Shown here: positions 29,771-38,477 of the stretch, piece by piece | Layout of the letters: every line of letters begins with the position of its first letter | How positions within the stretch are numbered: position 1 is the stretch's first letter | DNA from: a virus | IMG/VR virus record: IMGVR_UViG_3300035034_003563 | Span: 1 to 39,809 of that record | DNA length: 39,809 nucleotides | Direction: 5' to 3' (one strand) | Program-made: the position numbers and the translations under genes | Notes under the pieces: generated by a model | Told to the model about the DNA's origin: nothing | Databases searched by the model: none | The model's input: the letters and a program-made list of their open reading frames with translations, nothing else

Positions 29771-31099
29771 TTAAGACGTTGTAACTGTCCAACCTTTTGA
29801 TATTAAACTAATAGTAGCCCCAGTTCCATTATATCCTCCGCTTGAGCCATTTGGCGGCTGATTGCTTCCGCTTATGTCTAATATTACACCAGACCAGCCA
29901 GAAGGGTTTAATGTTGACATTTCATCAAACGATACAAGTGTTCTATTCACTTCCACTTCATTCATGCCATTGTTTTGAAGTGTTATTGAGGCTCTGTGTG
30001 TTGCTCCAGTATTCATCGTTGCCGAAGAAAGTGGCATAAAATCAACAAACCCTAAATCACAATCATTCATACTAATTGCTTTTGTTGCACTTGACGTGTT
30101 TGTATTCCTAAAGGTGCCAGAAGAAGGCCCAAGCGCTATGCTTGTTAAGTTTGGGTTGTCATGAACTCTTATATAATCAGTCCTTCCAGATAGCATCGAC
30201 ATATTATGAGCTGGCTGCAGGTCGCATCCCCAAGCTGTATAGTCCCCAGGGTTACTTGAGGGTGCGTGTAATATTCTTGTTAAGTTACTATTTGCATACA
30301 TATTGAATGAACCAAGCTCATCTATCATGGTCATATCTTGTGTTCCAATCATATCGCATGAATATCCGTTATAAGTGTTTAACTCGCTTATTGCAGGGTG
30401 TGTTACGCTTGTTAAATTTAGGTTAGAATTAAAACTAAGGCTTCCGCTCATATTAGAGAGCATGCTTATATCGTGATTTCCTATTAAATCACAAGAATAA
30501 ACATTATAACTTTTTATTGATTCTGTTGACGCAGAATGCGTAATTGCTGTTAGGTTTGGGCAATTATTCGCAGAAAAAGTACCAAATGTACCCCCTCCAA
30601 CTGTTATCATAGACAAGTCAAGATTCGCAATGCCAGTAGAGTTAATTCTATATTTTTCAAAATTACTTGTTGAACCAGCGTGTGTTATACTTGTTAGGTT
30701 AGGGTTTGATGAAACATTAAAGTCTCCACCCAGACCTAACAACATGCTAACATCATGATTTCCAGTTAAATTACAAGAGCTAACGTTATAGCTACCGAAA
30801 TTGCTTGTTGAGCCTGTGTGCGTTATCCCTGTTAGGTTTGAGTTTCCATCTAAAGAAAATGTTCCTCCTAAGTCTGCAAACATGCTTATATCGTGATTGC
30901 CTGTTATATCACAATCAGAAAGGTCATAAAAACCCATATATTGAGTGGTTGCAGAGTGAGTAACTCCTGTTAGGTTTGGGTTTAAAAATAATGTAAGAGA
31001 ATTATGTATAGCTATCGTAGATAAATCAAGCACTCCAGTTAAATCACAACCATACGCTCTGCAGGAGCTGACCCAGAACTCGCTTTTATTTGGCTTGAT
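29771..31099 (-). CDS. Leucine-rich-repeat tail-fibre tip (third reading frame of fibre gene)
   Basis: The frame is open from 31099. The first start codon is GTG 31033, but repeat-like sequence (VSSCRAYGCDLTGVLDLS) lies upstream of it, so the true protein begins in another frame. About seven repeats of roughly 44 residues alternate CDLTGNHDISML-type and NPNLTSITH-type units, a leucine-rich-repeat solenoid of BspA-like character with many Ser/Thr/Asn. The C-terminal end, residues after GFVDFMPLSS, is a different capping domain ending in GWTVTTS. Such solenoids bind host surface ligands at fibre tips. It lies downstream of the shaft-like frame 31039-31452 and is followed by a small gene after 2 bases. 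Confidence 0.72.
   Translation of the reverse strand: MKPNKSEFWVSSCRAYGCDLTGVLDLSTIAIHNSLTLFLNPNLTGVTHSATTQYMGFYDLSDCDITGNHDISMFADLGGTFSLDGNSNLTGITHTGSTSNFGSYNVSSCNLTGNHDVSMLLGLGGDFNVSSNPNLTSITHAGSTSNFEKYRINSTGIANLDLSMITVGGGTFGTFSANNCPNLTAITHSASTESIKSYNVYSCDLIGNHDISMLSNMSGSLSFNSNLNLTSVTHPAISELNTYNGYSCDMIGTQDMTMIDELGSFNMYANSNLTRILHAPSSNPGDYTAWGCDLQPAHNMSMLSGRTDYIRVHDNPNLTSIALGPSSGTFRNTNTSSATKAISMNDCDLGFVDFMPLSSATMNTGATHRASITLQNNGMNEVEVNRTLVSFDEMSTLNPSGWSGVILDISGSNQPPNGSSGGYNGTGATISLISKGWTVTTS
30040..31060 (-). repeat. About seven tandem leucine-rich coding repeats (~132 bp period)
   Basis: The landmarks NPNLTGVTH, NSNLTGITH, NPNLTSITH, CPNLTAITH, NLNLTSVTH, NSNLTRILH and NPNLTSIAL recur at near-even spacing, interleaved with CD(L/I)TGNHDISM-type units. 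At DNA level the repeats GTTAGGTTTGGGTT and ATCGTGATT recur. They are diverged coding repeats, not identical copies. Confidence 0.75.
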
Positions 31100-31452
31100 T
31101 TAACTCCAGAAGAGTCGGTTCCATCTAAATATGCGCCCCCAATCATAACTACCAATGACGACATTTCGTTTGAAAAGTTGTTCATGAGTTTTATTTGACT
31201 GTCAACAGCGCTATCTCCAGAAAATAAAATACTTCCATTTGCAGAACCAGCATCAAATACAAGTTTATTAGACCCAATTGTGTGTAATCTATCTCCAGTA
31301 AGAGTTAGGTTTGTATTTGCAAAATTAGTATTAACTCCTCCAGAGAATATATCATAAAGGTCGGTCCCTCCAGAGTAAATAACGCCCCCAGAAGTACCAC
31401 CAGAAAAATCAACAGAACTACCTAATTCTATCGGTGCGGAGGACTTTCCACA
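31039..31452 (-). CDS. Fibre shaft segment, middle reading frame without its own start
   Basis: Between the two longer genes the minus strand has an open frame with clear fibre-like sequence: IELGSSVDFSGGTSGGVIYS, GGTDLYDIFSGGVNTNFAN, LTLTGDRLHTIGSNKLVFD, ending in APAERMVVI at 31039. Stretches such as SGGT and YDIF recur in phage fibre shafts. There is no ATG until 48 codons before its end and no plausible start at its 5' end. The frame overlaps the upstream gene (31428-31452) and the downstream frame (31039-31099), each time in the -1 register. It is best read as the central part of one long fibre protein broken at both joints by single-base losses or by frameshifting. Confidence 0.72.
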   Translation of the reverse strand, partial: CGKSSAPIELGSSVDFSGGTSGGVIYSGGTDLYDIFSGGVNTNFANTNLTLTGDRLHTIGSNKLVFDAGSANGSILFSGDSAVDSQIKLMNNFSNEMSSLVVMIGGAYLDGTDSSGVKSSQIKASSGSAPAERMVVI

Positions 31453-32801
31453 TCAATAGAAGGCGCTGATTGCAACCCTGCTATTTCTGAAGTCCAAGGG
31501 CTATCGCTTTCTGTTTTAACAAATGTCTTAATCGGCTCAACCTGTGTGCATATTGTTTTATTATCTGAAAAAGTTACAACACTCTGTTTAACATCAAATA
31601 AATTTTTAAGCACCTTAACGTTTCCTACCCTGTATAATAAGCATTTACTTGTCTTGAGCGAAAGTTGATACTTTCTAATTGTCTTGTCTGTAGAAAATTC
31701 AGAAGTTGTATCTTTGGTTTTGCTCATGGCAACTTCTTTATATTCGTCTAATTTAGGAACAATGTAAGTAAATACAGTTCCTGTAAATCCAGTATCTCCT
31801 GTGTTGTAGTTAACTTGTACTAAATATTCATCAGCCCCCTCTCCATTTGTCCAAAATATCTCTGGAGTAAAAGTGTCAATTTGACCCTCTGGCGTAGGGT
31901 ATTCGAGAATAGGTTTGTCAGGAACTTCAAAAAATGAGAAATAATCTCCAGTCTTAAAATTAAGACCTTCAAACTCTCCTTTGCCTATTGTTGCTCCAGA
32001 ACTTTCAGTTTGTCCTGTTTTTGGATTTTCATAAGTGCTGACAAAAACATTTCCATCTTCGTCAACAGTTTCGTAATCAGTTAACCCGCCTGTAACGTCA
32101 ATTTCAAATATAAAATTGGTATCAATTATATATTGGTCTCTATCTTTGAATAGCTCTGTTTTATATTCTCCAAGTTTTTTTGTAAACTGCTCTATTTGAA
32201 GGTTATATATGTTGGTAGTAATACCAGTTGTACTTGCTGTTATTGAAAATATAGGATTATCAAGTTGAGCTTGAATATCTGCGACAGTTGGAAGAGTCGT
32301 TATCATTTCGTCTTTTGTTCCTTCTGCGTTGGATACTTTCCTTTTTGACTTAAGCACATTGCTGTCTGAGCTCAGCGTTCTTGTAATTGTTTTCTTTTTT
32401 ATTTCTCCTGTGATGTTATCAACCTCTTCAATTGTTTCTGTTGTTACATCTTCTGTTTGAACTGCTTCATTTGAATAAGATTTTAAGCCACTTTGAACTG
32501 TGCTAAACAAATCCCAACTAACACGATACACATCATGTTTTATTTTAACAGTAGGACCGAAGCTTGCAGTGTTTTCGCTAAAGTCAAATATAATAAAAGG
32601 CTTTACAAGGTTTGTAAATATAGAAAGCGGGTCTTGCATGTAATAATCCTTCGTACCACCAACGGTTGTATATTGTGGAACTTCGAAAACAGAAGGAACA
32701 GTGACTCCATTCTTTGTTGTAAAGAATATGTTTTGATAAAAACTTTGAGCAACGTTTGTAGCGTTGCCTGTTGTTTCTTGTATGGATTTTTTCTCTATCA
32801 T
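31428..32801 (-). CDS. Tail-fibre / baseplate-fibre connector protein, C-terminus frame-broken
   Basis: A 457-residue protein that ends abruptly in SPPHR just where the fibre-like frame 31039-31452 begins in the -1 register. Residues ~1-110 are a compact domain (FFTTKNGVTVPSVFEVPQY...). Then comes a Lys/Glu/Thr-rich segment, and beta-rich domains around residues 300-340 (PILEYPTPEGQIDTFTPEIF) look like an immunoglobulin-like or fibronectin-like fold. It begins by TAATG overlap with the 817-residue gene. It probably links the baseplate adaptor to the distal fibre. If the joint is repaired, the three frames give a fibre of about 1000 residues. Confidence 0.7.
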   Translation of the reverse strand: MIEKKSIQETTGNATNVAQSFYQNIFFTTKNGVTVPSVFEVPQYTTVGGTKDYYMQDPLSIFTNLVKPFIIFDFSENTASFGPTVKIKHDVYRVSWDLFSTVQSGLKSYSNEAVQTEDVTTETIEEVDNITGEIKKKTITRTLSSDSNVLKSKRKVSNAEGTKDEMITTLPTVADIQAQLDNPIFSITASTTGITTNIYNLQIEQFTKKLGEYKTELFKDRDQYIIDTNFIFEIDVTGGLTDYETVDEDGNVFVSTYENPKTGQTESSGATIGKGEFEGLNFKTGDYFSFFEVPDKPILEYPTPEGQIDTFTPEIFWTNGEGADEYLVQVNYNTGDTGFTGTVFTYIVPKLDEYKEVAMSKTKDTTSEFSTDKTIRKYQLSLKTSKCLLYRVGNVKVLKNLFDVKQSVVTFSDNKTICTQVEPIKTFVKTESDSPWTSEIAGLQSAPSIDVESPPHR

Positions 32802-35254
32802 TATGGTGCTATTGTAGTTTGAGATACTCCTGGTTGAATTTCTCCATAAATTTCATGACCTTCAATTCCAGCACCAAACACGTTGACGTTAATATATCCT
32901 TTAATTTTAACCGCATTAATCCTCTTACTTATACCTTGAGAAATTCTTGAATTTATTACAACTGGAGTAAGACTCCCTTCTAAGAAGTCGTTTATTTTAG
33001 GAGTAATTTGAATCGGTTTAATGTTAGGTCTTAAATCTGGCGGTAGAGCGTTTTGAAACTCTGAACCATCATTAATCCCTTCTTTGTACACAAATCTTTG
33101 TCTGTGAAATATAGTGTTCCTATAAGTAGTGCCCTGACATTCAAGAATTGTTGTAGCAGGTAATAGTTGCATTAAATAATCCTGGAAGTTGACTTCCGTC
33201 AAATCAAGAAAAGCTTCAAGTTTTTTAATAGTCAACTGATTTGATTTAGGGTCAGCCATCAAATAATAGTTCATATATATCTTCTTTAACTCAGGGTATG
33301 AGAATGAAGTATGAACTTGAGCATTTGTTTTTCTATTTCTTGGCTCTATGTTTGACTTGTAAATAAATTCAGTATATTCTGTGAGTGTCATTCCAGATAT
33401 TTCTGCAGGATTGACAAAATCACAATTAGCAATAGCATATTCGTAAGGTACTGTATTTGAGCTAAAAATAGGCATACCTTGCGTTCCCCACACCCAGCAT
33501 GTACCACTTTGCTGATACCAACCTTTAACATCGCACTCAATTGCAGCAGCAGGGCTAAGAGTTGCGCACAGCTCCTTTGTGTTCATTACGTTCTCACTTC
33601 CAGTAAATCCTGTATCTCCAACTTGAACTTTGATATTATCATTTCTTTTTAGAGGAAAGAACTCAGGTTCCCACTGGTTAATATATTTTTGACCAGTACC
33701 TCTTCCTTTTCCTCCTTCTTGGAATATTAACTTACTCCAGTTATAGTTAGGAAAACCTCTTGGGTTTACTTTTGTAAAAGATACCCCAGTCTGAAGTTGT
33801 AAATTTATTTCTGGGTCTGGTATCTCAGTAGATGTAGTCTGTTGTATGTCGTACACAAACTCGTTGAACACAACAAGGCATTCAGGAGCTCCCATTAGTT
33901 TAAATAAAAACTGAAGAGCATCTCTTGTTCCTTTTTTCTTGTAAAGCCAATTTATATTAATCAATATCCTCTTCCACATCTCTACATTGTAGTATGCAAA
34001 TGAATTTTGTTCAGGATTCTCTTCAGAGGCCAGGTACTCAAAAAGGTCAATTTCGCTAAAAGAACTTGAAAGCTTCCAGCCAAGAAGATTACTTAATTTA
34101 ACCAAAAACTTTTCTGGAACACTATTTTCGTCATTATAATTAATTGTGTGACCATAAGCTATGTTGTCGATAAATTGTTTAATCTCATCAAACTCTTTCG
34201 CATAGGCTGATGCAAACTTTTTATATATCTGTGTGTCAGTATCAAATTCAAGGTAGTTATCTGGCAATAAGGTTTTAACCATAATGTCAGTTTTGTCCAT
34301 ATCAACGTTGCCTGCAAGCAACAGCATGTTAGATTGATAGTTTTCAAATTTTGTCCCTTTAGTATCTGGGTTGAATCCATCAATACTTCTTGGCCAAGGC
34401 ATTTTATATGTAAAATCTCTTTTCTCATCATCAATATCAGGAATGTCAAACTTAGCTTCATTTAATAGTTGGCGCTCCAGTCTTGACTGCTGAATTCTGT
34501 ATTCAGTCATTCTTTTTCTGGATGGCCTAATGTAGACAGGAAGCTTGCTTGACGTTCCAGCGTTATCAAAAGGAATTACAGCATCATTAATTAGATGACC
34601 ATCAATAGTGAACTCAAGAGTTGCATTTGTCCCTCCAGTATAAGAATATGTTTTTATAATATGCGAATCAGTCTGAGCTGTAGTTGCTCCGCTAAATTGT
34701 ATTTCAAACAAATTTGTCTGAGTCATTAAACTAACTTGGTTTCCAATTGGAGAACCTGAGTTAAACAAAATGAATCCTTGATTTATAATTGTATCTGCTG
34801 GAATTTTAAAAGTAGATGTTTTTTCTCCAGTTATTTGATTAAAAGTTTGAGTATAATCATATATGGTAACTCCATTAAAATCATCATAAGAAAGAGCAGC
34901 GTAAGGAAATGTGTTAAGAATATTATTTATTGAGCGTGCTACTTCTGTATAAAAAGAGCCGAAATAAGAATAACTATACGGGTCAGACGCAACGGGTCTC
35001 AATTCATTATTTTGAACCGAAGTCGTAATCATTGGGTTGAAATCGTCAAGCCCCATGTTCTCAAGAGTAGAGAATGGTGTAAATGTTACGTTTTTGGCAG
35101 TGCCAGTTAAAGCGTCTGATTCACCGCTTCTCTCAATTCTAAAGTCACCAAACGTAAATATAGACTCTGAGCTCGTATTAGGAAACCTAAGGTCTTGTCC
35201 TGGCTGAAAGGCTGGAGATAGTGAATTATTAGGATTTGATGGAGTATCTGCCAT
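32801..35254 (-). CDS. Tail-protein-I-like baseplate/fibre adaptor
   Basis: An 817-residue protein. The middle (residues ~350-470) follows the pattern of P2-I-type tail proteins: AKEFDEIKQFIDNIAYG, FLVKLSNLLGWKLSSSFSEI, KRILININWLYKKKGTRDAL and QFLFKLMGAPECLVV ('lawLyrkKGT..al.~l...~g'). This part attaches fibres to the baseplate J/gp6 ring. N-terminal (1-330) and C-terminal (500-817) regions are larger than in P2 I and beta-rich, probably forming fibre-like arms. It is the first gene of the minus-strand fibre module, with a TATTTATT box 13 bases upstream, and is co-translated with the next gene. Confidence 0.75.
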   Translation of the reverse strand: MADTPSNPNNSLSPAFQPGQDLRFPNTSSESIFTFGDFRIERSGESDALTGTAKNVTFTPFSTLENMGLDDFNPMITTSVQNNELRPVASDPYSYSYFGSFYTEVARSINNILNTFPYAALSYDDFNGVTIYDYTQTFNQITGEKTSTFKIPADTIINQGFILFNSGSPIGNQVSLMTQTNLFEIQFSGATTAQTDSHIIKTYSYTGGTNATLEFTIDGHLINDAVIPFDNAGTSSKLPVYIRPSRKRMTEYRIQQSRLERQLLNEAKFDIPDIDDEKRDFTYKMPWPRSIDGFNPDTKGTKFENYQSNMLLLAGNVDMDKTDIMVKTLLPDNYLEFDTDTQIYKKFASAYAKEFDEIKQFIDNIAYGHTINYNDENSVPEKFLVKLSNLLGWKLSSSFSEIDLFEYLASEENPEQNSFAYYNVEMWKRILININWLYKKKGTRDALQFLFKLMGAPECLVVFNEFVYDIQQTTSTEIPDPEINLQLQTGVSFTKVNPRGFPNYNWSKLIFQEGGKGRGTGQKYINQWEPEFFPLKRNDNIKVQVGDTGFTGSENVMNTKELCATLSPAAAIECDVKGWYQQSGTCWVWGTQGMPIFSSNTVPYEYAIANCDFVNPAEISGMTLTEYTEFIYKSNIEPRNRKTNAQVHTSFSYPELKKIYMNYYLMADPKSNQLTIKKLEAFLDLTEVNFQDYLMQLLPATTILECQGTTYRNTIFHRQRFVYKEGINDGSEFQNALPPDLRPNIKPIQITPKINDFLEGSLTPVVINSRISQGISKRINAVKIKGYINVNVFGAGIEGHEIYGEIQPGVSQTTIAP

Positions 35255-35267
35255 GTAGTTGTTTTAT

Positions 35268-35275
35268 AATAAATA
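35268..35275 (-). promoter_or_regulatory. TATTTATT box of the tail-fibre module, minus strand
   Basis: CTAATATTTATTATAAAAC on the minus strand, 13 bases before ATG 35254. It matches the late box in 7 of 8 positions. Confidence 0.52.
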
Positions 35276-35326
35276 TTAGCGAAAAAGATTTCTAATGTCA
35301 ATGCAAAATTTATTTTTATTGAAAAC

Positions 35327-35374
35327 TATTTATATTAGGACAATTATTAAATAAATTTTATCATTCTATTTATA
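35327..35374 (+). promoter_or_regulatory. Two TATTTATA boxes before the 676-residue virion gene
   Basis: AACTATTTATATTAGG (box 35327-35334) and TTCTATTTATAGAAAA (box 35367-35374) lie 57 and 17 bases before ATG 35392. The nearer one has the usual spacing. Together with the minus-strand box they form a divergent promoter region. Confidence 0.62.
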
Positions 35375-35391
35375 GAAAAAAATACGCTGAA

Positions 35392-37422
35392 ATGAGTTAC
35401 TTACCAAAAGAGTCAACAACTTTTATAAACATAAAGCTTACCGATGACGGTAGGAAACTTCTGTCATTAGGGCGGCTTACCTTCAATAAAGCACTCCTTT
35501 CTGATAGGGAGGTTAATTATGGTATTGACAGAACTGGCGCATATGACATTGGGTGTAGCAACAGAGTAATTGCACCAAAAGATAGTGCTCCTAAATTTGC
35601 AAACCCTCTTAGTTTTGATGGCTCTGATGCATTTGATATCGTGGTTGGTTCCGCAAATCAAATAATCACAGCAGCAACAAACTCTATTGGATTTTATACT
35701 GGAGGTACTGGAGCTTGGGCATATGATAGTGAAGAAATTTTAGGTAGTAATACAATAGACTACTCAACATACGTTCCTGATGGAACAAATGTTATTACTG
35801 TAGCTGGAGGTGGTACTGGGTATTTTCCAACAGGTGGAGAATTAATGTACATCCCTTGGGAACCAGTTCAAAATAGTGGAGTTACTTATGATGCATCAAC
35901 AGCGATTCTTTCGGCTAATCCTACAAATAAACTATGGTACAGAGTTCTTTCTGCAGATACAGGAACTACAACTGTAACCCTTGATAGAGCAGTTCCAAAC
36001 TTTGGAGCATCTCCAACGACACAAATAATTAATTCATATTTCTATCCTTTTAATGGTGTTGAGACTTATTATGGTTCTGCCGCAACAGTTAATACTCAAG
36101 TTTGGAATATGAACATCATCAGAACAAGTTCTGTAGAAGGTACTGACACATCAATTAGTGGATATACCACATACGGTTCAATAGAATATAATGGAACCAA
36201 ACAATATCTTGGATTTGAAGATGGAACCAGACAGTTTGGCGTTGTTCATTATACAAACGAATTTACTGGAAATACTTATGCTGAGCAACTTGTTGAGAAA
36301 TCTGTAGAAATAGATATGCCAGAAGTTATGTGGCATAAATACCCATCTATCGCAGGTCAAGCAACCGCTTATGGTCTTAAATTATATGACTACGCAGGCG
36401 CAAGCACATTTGATGCAATTTCTCAAACGACTTATAGAGACTTAAGAGATGGAACTTCTACATCTGATTCTATTGTTGGTAGAGTTTACCACAAGCTTAA
36501 GATGATTATAATTAGTGACCCAGAATTACTGACTGCTTTGACATATAAATCAAACAGAAATTATACATTGCCTAACTTGAATTTAGACACTTCTTCTGTG
36601 CCTTTGGCTCCTTTGAATACAACCACTTCTACAGGATTGCTAAAGAGCGGATATACATACTTTGTAACTTACATTACAGAAAGCGATTCAGTATCAGCAA
36701 GTGGCTCTTCTTATGGTTATCCGCAATCTTTACCATGTCAATATATTCAAAGAATTGATGGCTCAGAAGATTCTTTTGGAAATCCTCAATATCTTAGAGC
36801 TTTTTACAATACTTCATTATTCCCTTACTTAAGAACTTCTTCTGGCATGGATTCTTATTCAGGAACTGGGTGGAATGCAAACAAAGTCCAACTATTGGTT
36901 AACGAAGTTAATTTGACTACAAGCCCATCGGTTAACTTTAATACAATACCAACGGATGGATGGAGACTTATGTCATCAGGAGTAACTGGTAATGGTCTTT
37001 TTACTGGAAGCACTGGCACGAGCACCATTTCCCCTTCAGACCTTTCAGGATTTCAATTCGTTGTATCAAGAGAAGATTATGATAGTGGCTCTACTTATGT
37101 CCTGGATTCAACATTTAGCGATAACAACAATTACGCAGCAAGCGGTTTGACTTTTGGAAATGAGTCTTTCTTTTTTGGAAATATAAAAGCAGCTATTAGA
37201 GCTACTTCTTTTAAATCTGTTATGACAATTCTTGCTCCAGACACGCTTTACAACACTTCTGAGAATTCAAGTTTTGATGGACTATTAGATACTGCCACAT
37301 ACATAACTGAGGTTGGAGTTTTAAATAGCGACAACGTTCTTGTTGCAGTAGGAAAACCTACATACCCTATTAAGAAAAGTTCGGCCAGATATTTAGCCTT
37401 TCAATTAGAGATAGATTTTTAA
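35392..37422 (+). CDS. Virion structural protein, paralogue of the genes at 37465 and 38478
   Basis: A 676-residue, Ser/Thr/Asn/Gly-rich beta protein. Its N-terminus (SYLPKESTTFINIKLTDDGR) resembles that of the 147-residue gene at 37465 (GYIPSADTVYAVAYLTETGR). Its C-terminus (ITEVGVLNSDNVLVAVGKPT, ending QLEIDF) resembles that of the 367-residue gene at 38478 (VTEIGLYNKNSELIAVAKMD, ending NLDIDV). The family probably forms decorating or fibre-like parts of the tail or neck. No enzyme motif is seen. No named family is recognised. It follows two TATTTATA boxes and a 'LT.~GR..L' N-terminal motif that may mark incorporation into the virion. Confidence 0.74.
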   Translation: MSYLPKESTTFINIKLTDDGRKLLSLGRLTFNKALLSDREVNYGIDRTGAYDIGCSNRVIAPKDSAPKFANPLSFDGSDAFDIVVGSANQIITAATNSIGFYTGGTGAWAYDSEEILGSNTIDYSTYVPDGTNVITVAGGGTGYFPTGGELMYIPWEPVQNSGVTYDASTAILSANPTNKLWYRVLSADTGTTTVTLDRAVPNFGASPTTQIINSYFYPFNGVETYYGSAATVNTQVWNMNIIRTSSVEGTDTSISGYTTYGSIEYNGTKQYLGFEDGTRQFGVVHYTNEFTGNTYAEQLVEKSVEIDMPEVMWHKYPSIAGQATAYGLKLYDYAGASTFDAISQTTYRDLRDGTSTSDSIVGRVYHKLKMIIISDPELLTALTYKSNRNYTLPNLNLDTSSVPLAPLNTTTSTGLLKSGYTYFVTYITESDSVSASGSSYGYPQSLPCQYIQRIDGSEDSFGNPQYLRAFYNTSLFPYLRTSSGMDSYSGTGWNANKVQLLVNEVNLTTSPSVNFNTIPTDGWRLMSSGVTGNGLFTGSTGTSTISPSDLSGFQFVVSREDYDSGSTYVLDSTFSDNNNYAASGLTFGNESFFFGNIKAAIRATSFKSVMTILAPDTLYNTSENSSFDGLLDTATYITEVGVLNSDNVLVAVGKPTYPIKKSSARYLAFQLEIDF

Positions 37423-37441
37423 GGGTTTTTTTAAATTAACA

Positions 37442-37449
37442 TATTTATA
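37442..37449 (+). promoter_or_regulatory. TATTTATA box before the 147-residue gene
   Basis: ACATATTTATAATAAAAT lies 15 bases before ATG 37465. Confidence 0.6.
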
Positions 37450-37464
37450 ATAAAATAAAAAGAA

Positions 37465-37908
37465 ATGGGATATATACCTTCAGCAGATACAGTTTACGCA
37501 GTTGCTTACTTGACAGAGACAGGTAGAGCATATTTGTTTGATGATAATGGAAACAGGTTTGACACAAATGGTGATGACTTATTTGAAATAACTAAGTTTA
37601 CACTTTCTGATACAGATACTAACTATCAAACTACTTTTATACTTGAAACGGGTGAAGTTCCAGATATTACTGGAAAATCCGAAGGTTGTTTGAAAACTAC
37701 TGCAAACTACGTGCAATCAAATTTAATTGCATTCGTATTTGATGATACACCTATAAATGTTGAGTATGACACCGATTTAGTTGGAAACTCGCTACTTATT
37801 CAAGAGTCAACATTGCCTGATAAATCAGCAGGAGAAAACCCGCCACCTGGAAGTATACCTACAGGCGGTATACAAGTAGCATTCGGCCCAGGAGCATCAA
37901 ACTTATAA
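37465..37908 (+). CDS. Small virion protein sharing the N-terminal domain of the 35392 gene
   Basis: A 147-residue protein. Residues 1-60 (YIPSADTVYAVAYLTETGRA, then LFEITKFTLSDTDTNYQT) align in pattern with the first 45 residues of the 676-residue protein (YLPKESTTFINIKLTDDGRK, FNKALLSDREVNYG). The C-terminus is Gly/Pro-rich (AGENPPPGSIPTGGIQVAFG). It has its own TATTTATA box. It is likely a virion protein of the same family, with an attachment domain and without the long distal part. Confidence 0.7.
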   Translation: MGYIPSADTVYAVAYLTETGRAYLFDDNGNRFDTNGDDLFEITKFTLSDTDTNYQTTFILETGEVPDITGKSEGCLKTTANYVQSNLIAFVFDDTPINVEYDTDLVGNSLLIQESTLPDKSAGENPPPGSIPTGGIQVAFGPGASNL

Positions 37909-37910
37909 TC

Positions 37911-37918
37911 AATTTATA
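37911..37918 (+). promoter_or_regulatory. AATTTATA box before the 173-residue gene
   Basis: TCAATTTATAAAATTAG lies 13 bases before ATG 37932. It matches the late box in 7 of 8 positions. Confidence 0.42.
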
Positions 37919-37931
37919 AAATTAGAAAAAA

Positions 37932-38453
37932 ATGGCACAAGCAAATCAAGACCCAGCAACTATAGGATTCCCAATGGCTCAGGTGGTTAATTTTACAACT
38001 ACCAACTTAGACAATGGTGACCCTTTTGTTGAACCTCATACTGTATCTGGCCCAACAGGTTCTTATAATGTACCAGTTTCTGCAATTAACATTGGAAACA
38101 ATAAGATTGTCATTCCGTTGACATCAAACACTTCTCCAGGAGCAAATTTTTTAAAACTACACCTGCCACAACCTAACTCAAGTGAATTTTATGTAACCTT
38201 CTGTTCAAAAACAAATGGTTCTCAAGATGGATATTATGATTACACTACAGGTATCTCATCTGCTTATAGAGCAGACCTTAGAACTTTTTGTTTAGATGGA
38301 GCGCTCTCTATCCCTTCTCAAGGAGCTTCTTATGCTAAAACTTTGGTATTCCAAGTTCTTGGTTTAGATACAAACGTTTCTTCGGCAGCGATTCAATACA
38401 CAGTTAGGTTTTCTGCAACTTTTGGAGGTACCACCACAAGTAGTGCAATTTAA
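37932..38453 (+). CDS. Virion-cluster protein, unknown
   Basis: A 173-residue protein, beta-rich with many Asn, Ser and Thr residues. It has no recognised family. It begins AQANQDPATIGFPMAQVVNF and ends YTVRFSATFGGTTTSSAI, a composition like fibre or decoration proteins. It lies between two members of the paralogous virion family, 23 bases after one and 24 before the other, so it is probably expressed with them late in infection. Confidence 0.68.
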   Translation: MAQANQDPATIGFPMAQVVNFTTTNLDNGDPFVEPHTVSGPTGSYNVPVSAINIGNNKIVIPLTSNTSPGANFLKLHLPQPNSSEFYVTFCSKTNGSQDGYYDYTTGISSAYRADLRTFCLDGALSIPSQGASYAKTLVFQVLGLDTNVSSAAIQYTVRFSATFGGTTTSSAI

Positions 38454-38477
38454 AACTAAATAAAAAAATAAAAAACA

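Noticed and set aside
30040-31060. Regularly spaced repeats suggesting a CRISPR-like array
   Set aside because: The repeats are diverged, in frame and encode leucine-rich repeats; there are no identical direct repeats with unique spacers.
31428-31455. Programmed -1 ribosomal frameshift at the first fibre joint
   Set aside because: The overlap has no X-XXY-YYZ slippery heptamer (sequence around GTG GAA AGT CCT) and no obvious stimulatory stem; a base loss or assembly error is simpler, so only the frame break is claimed.
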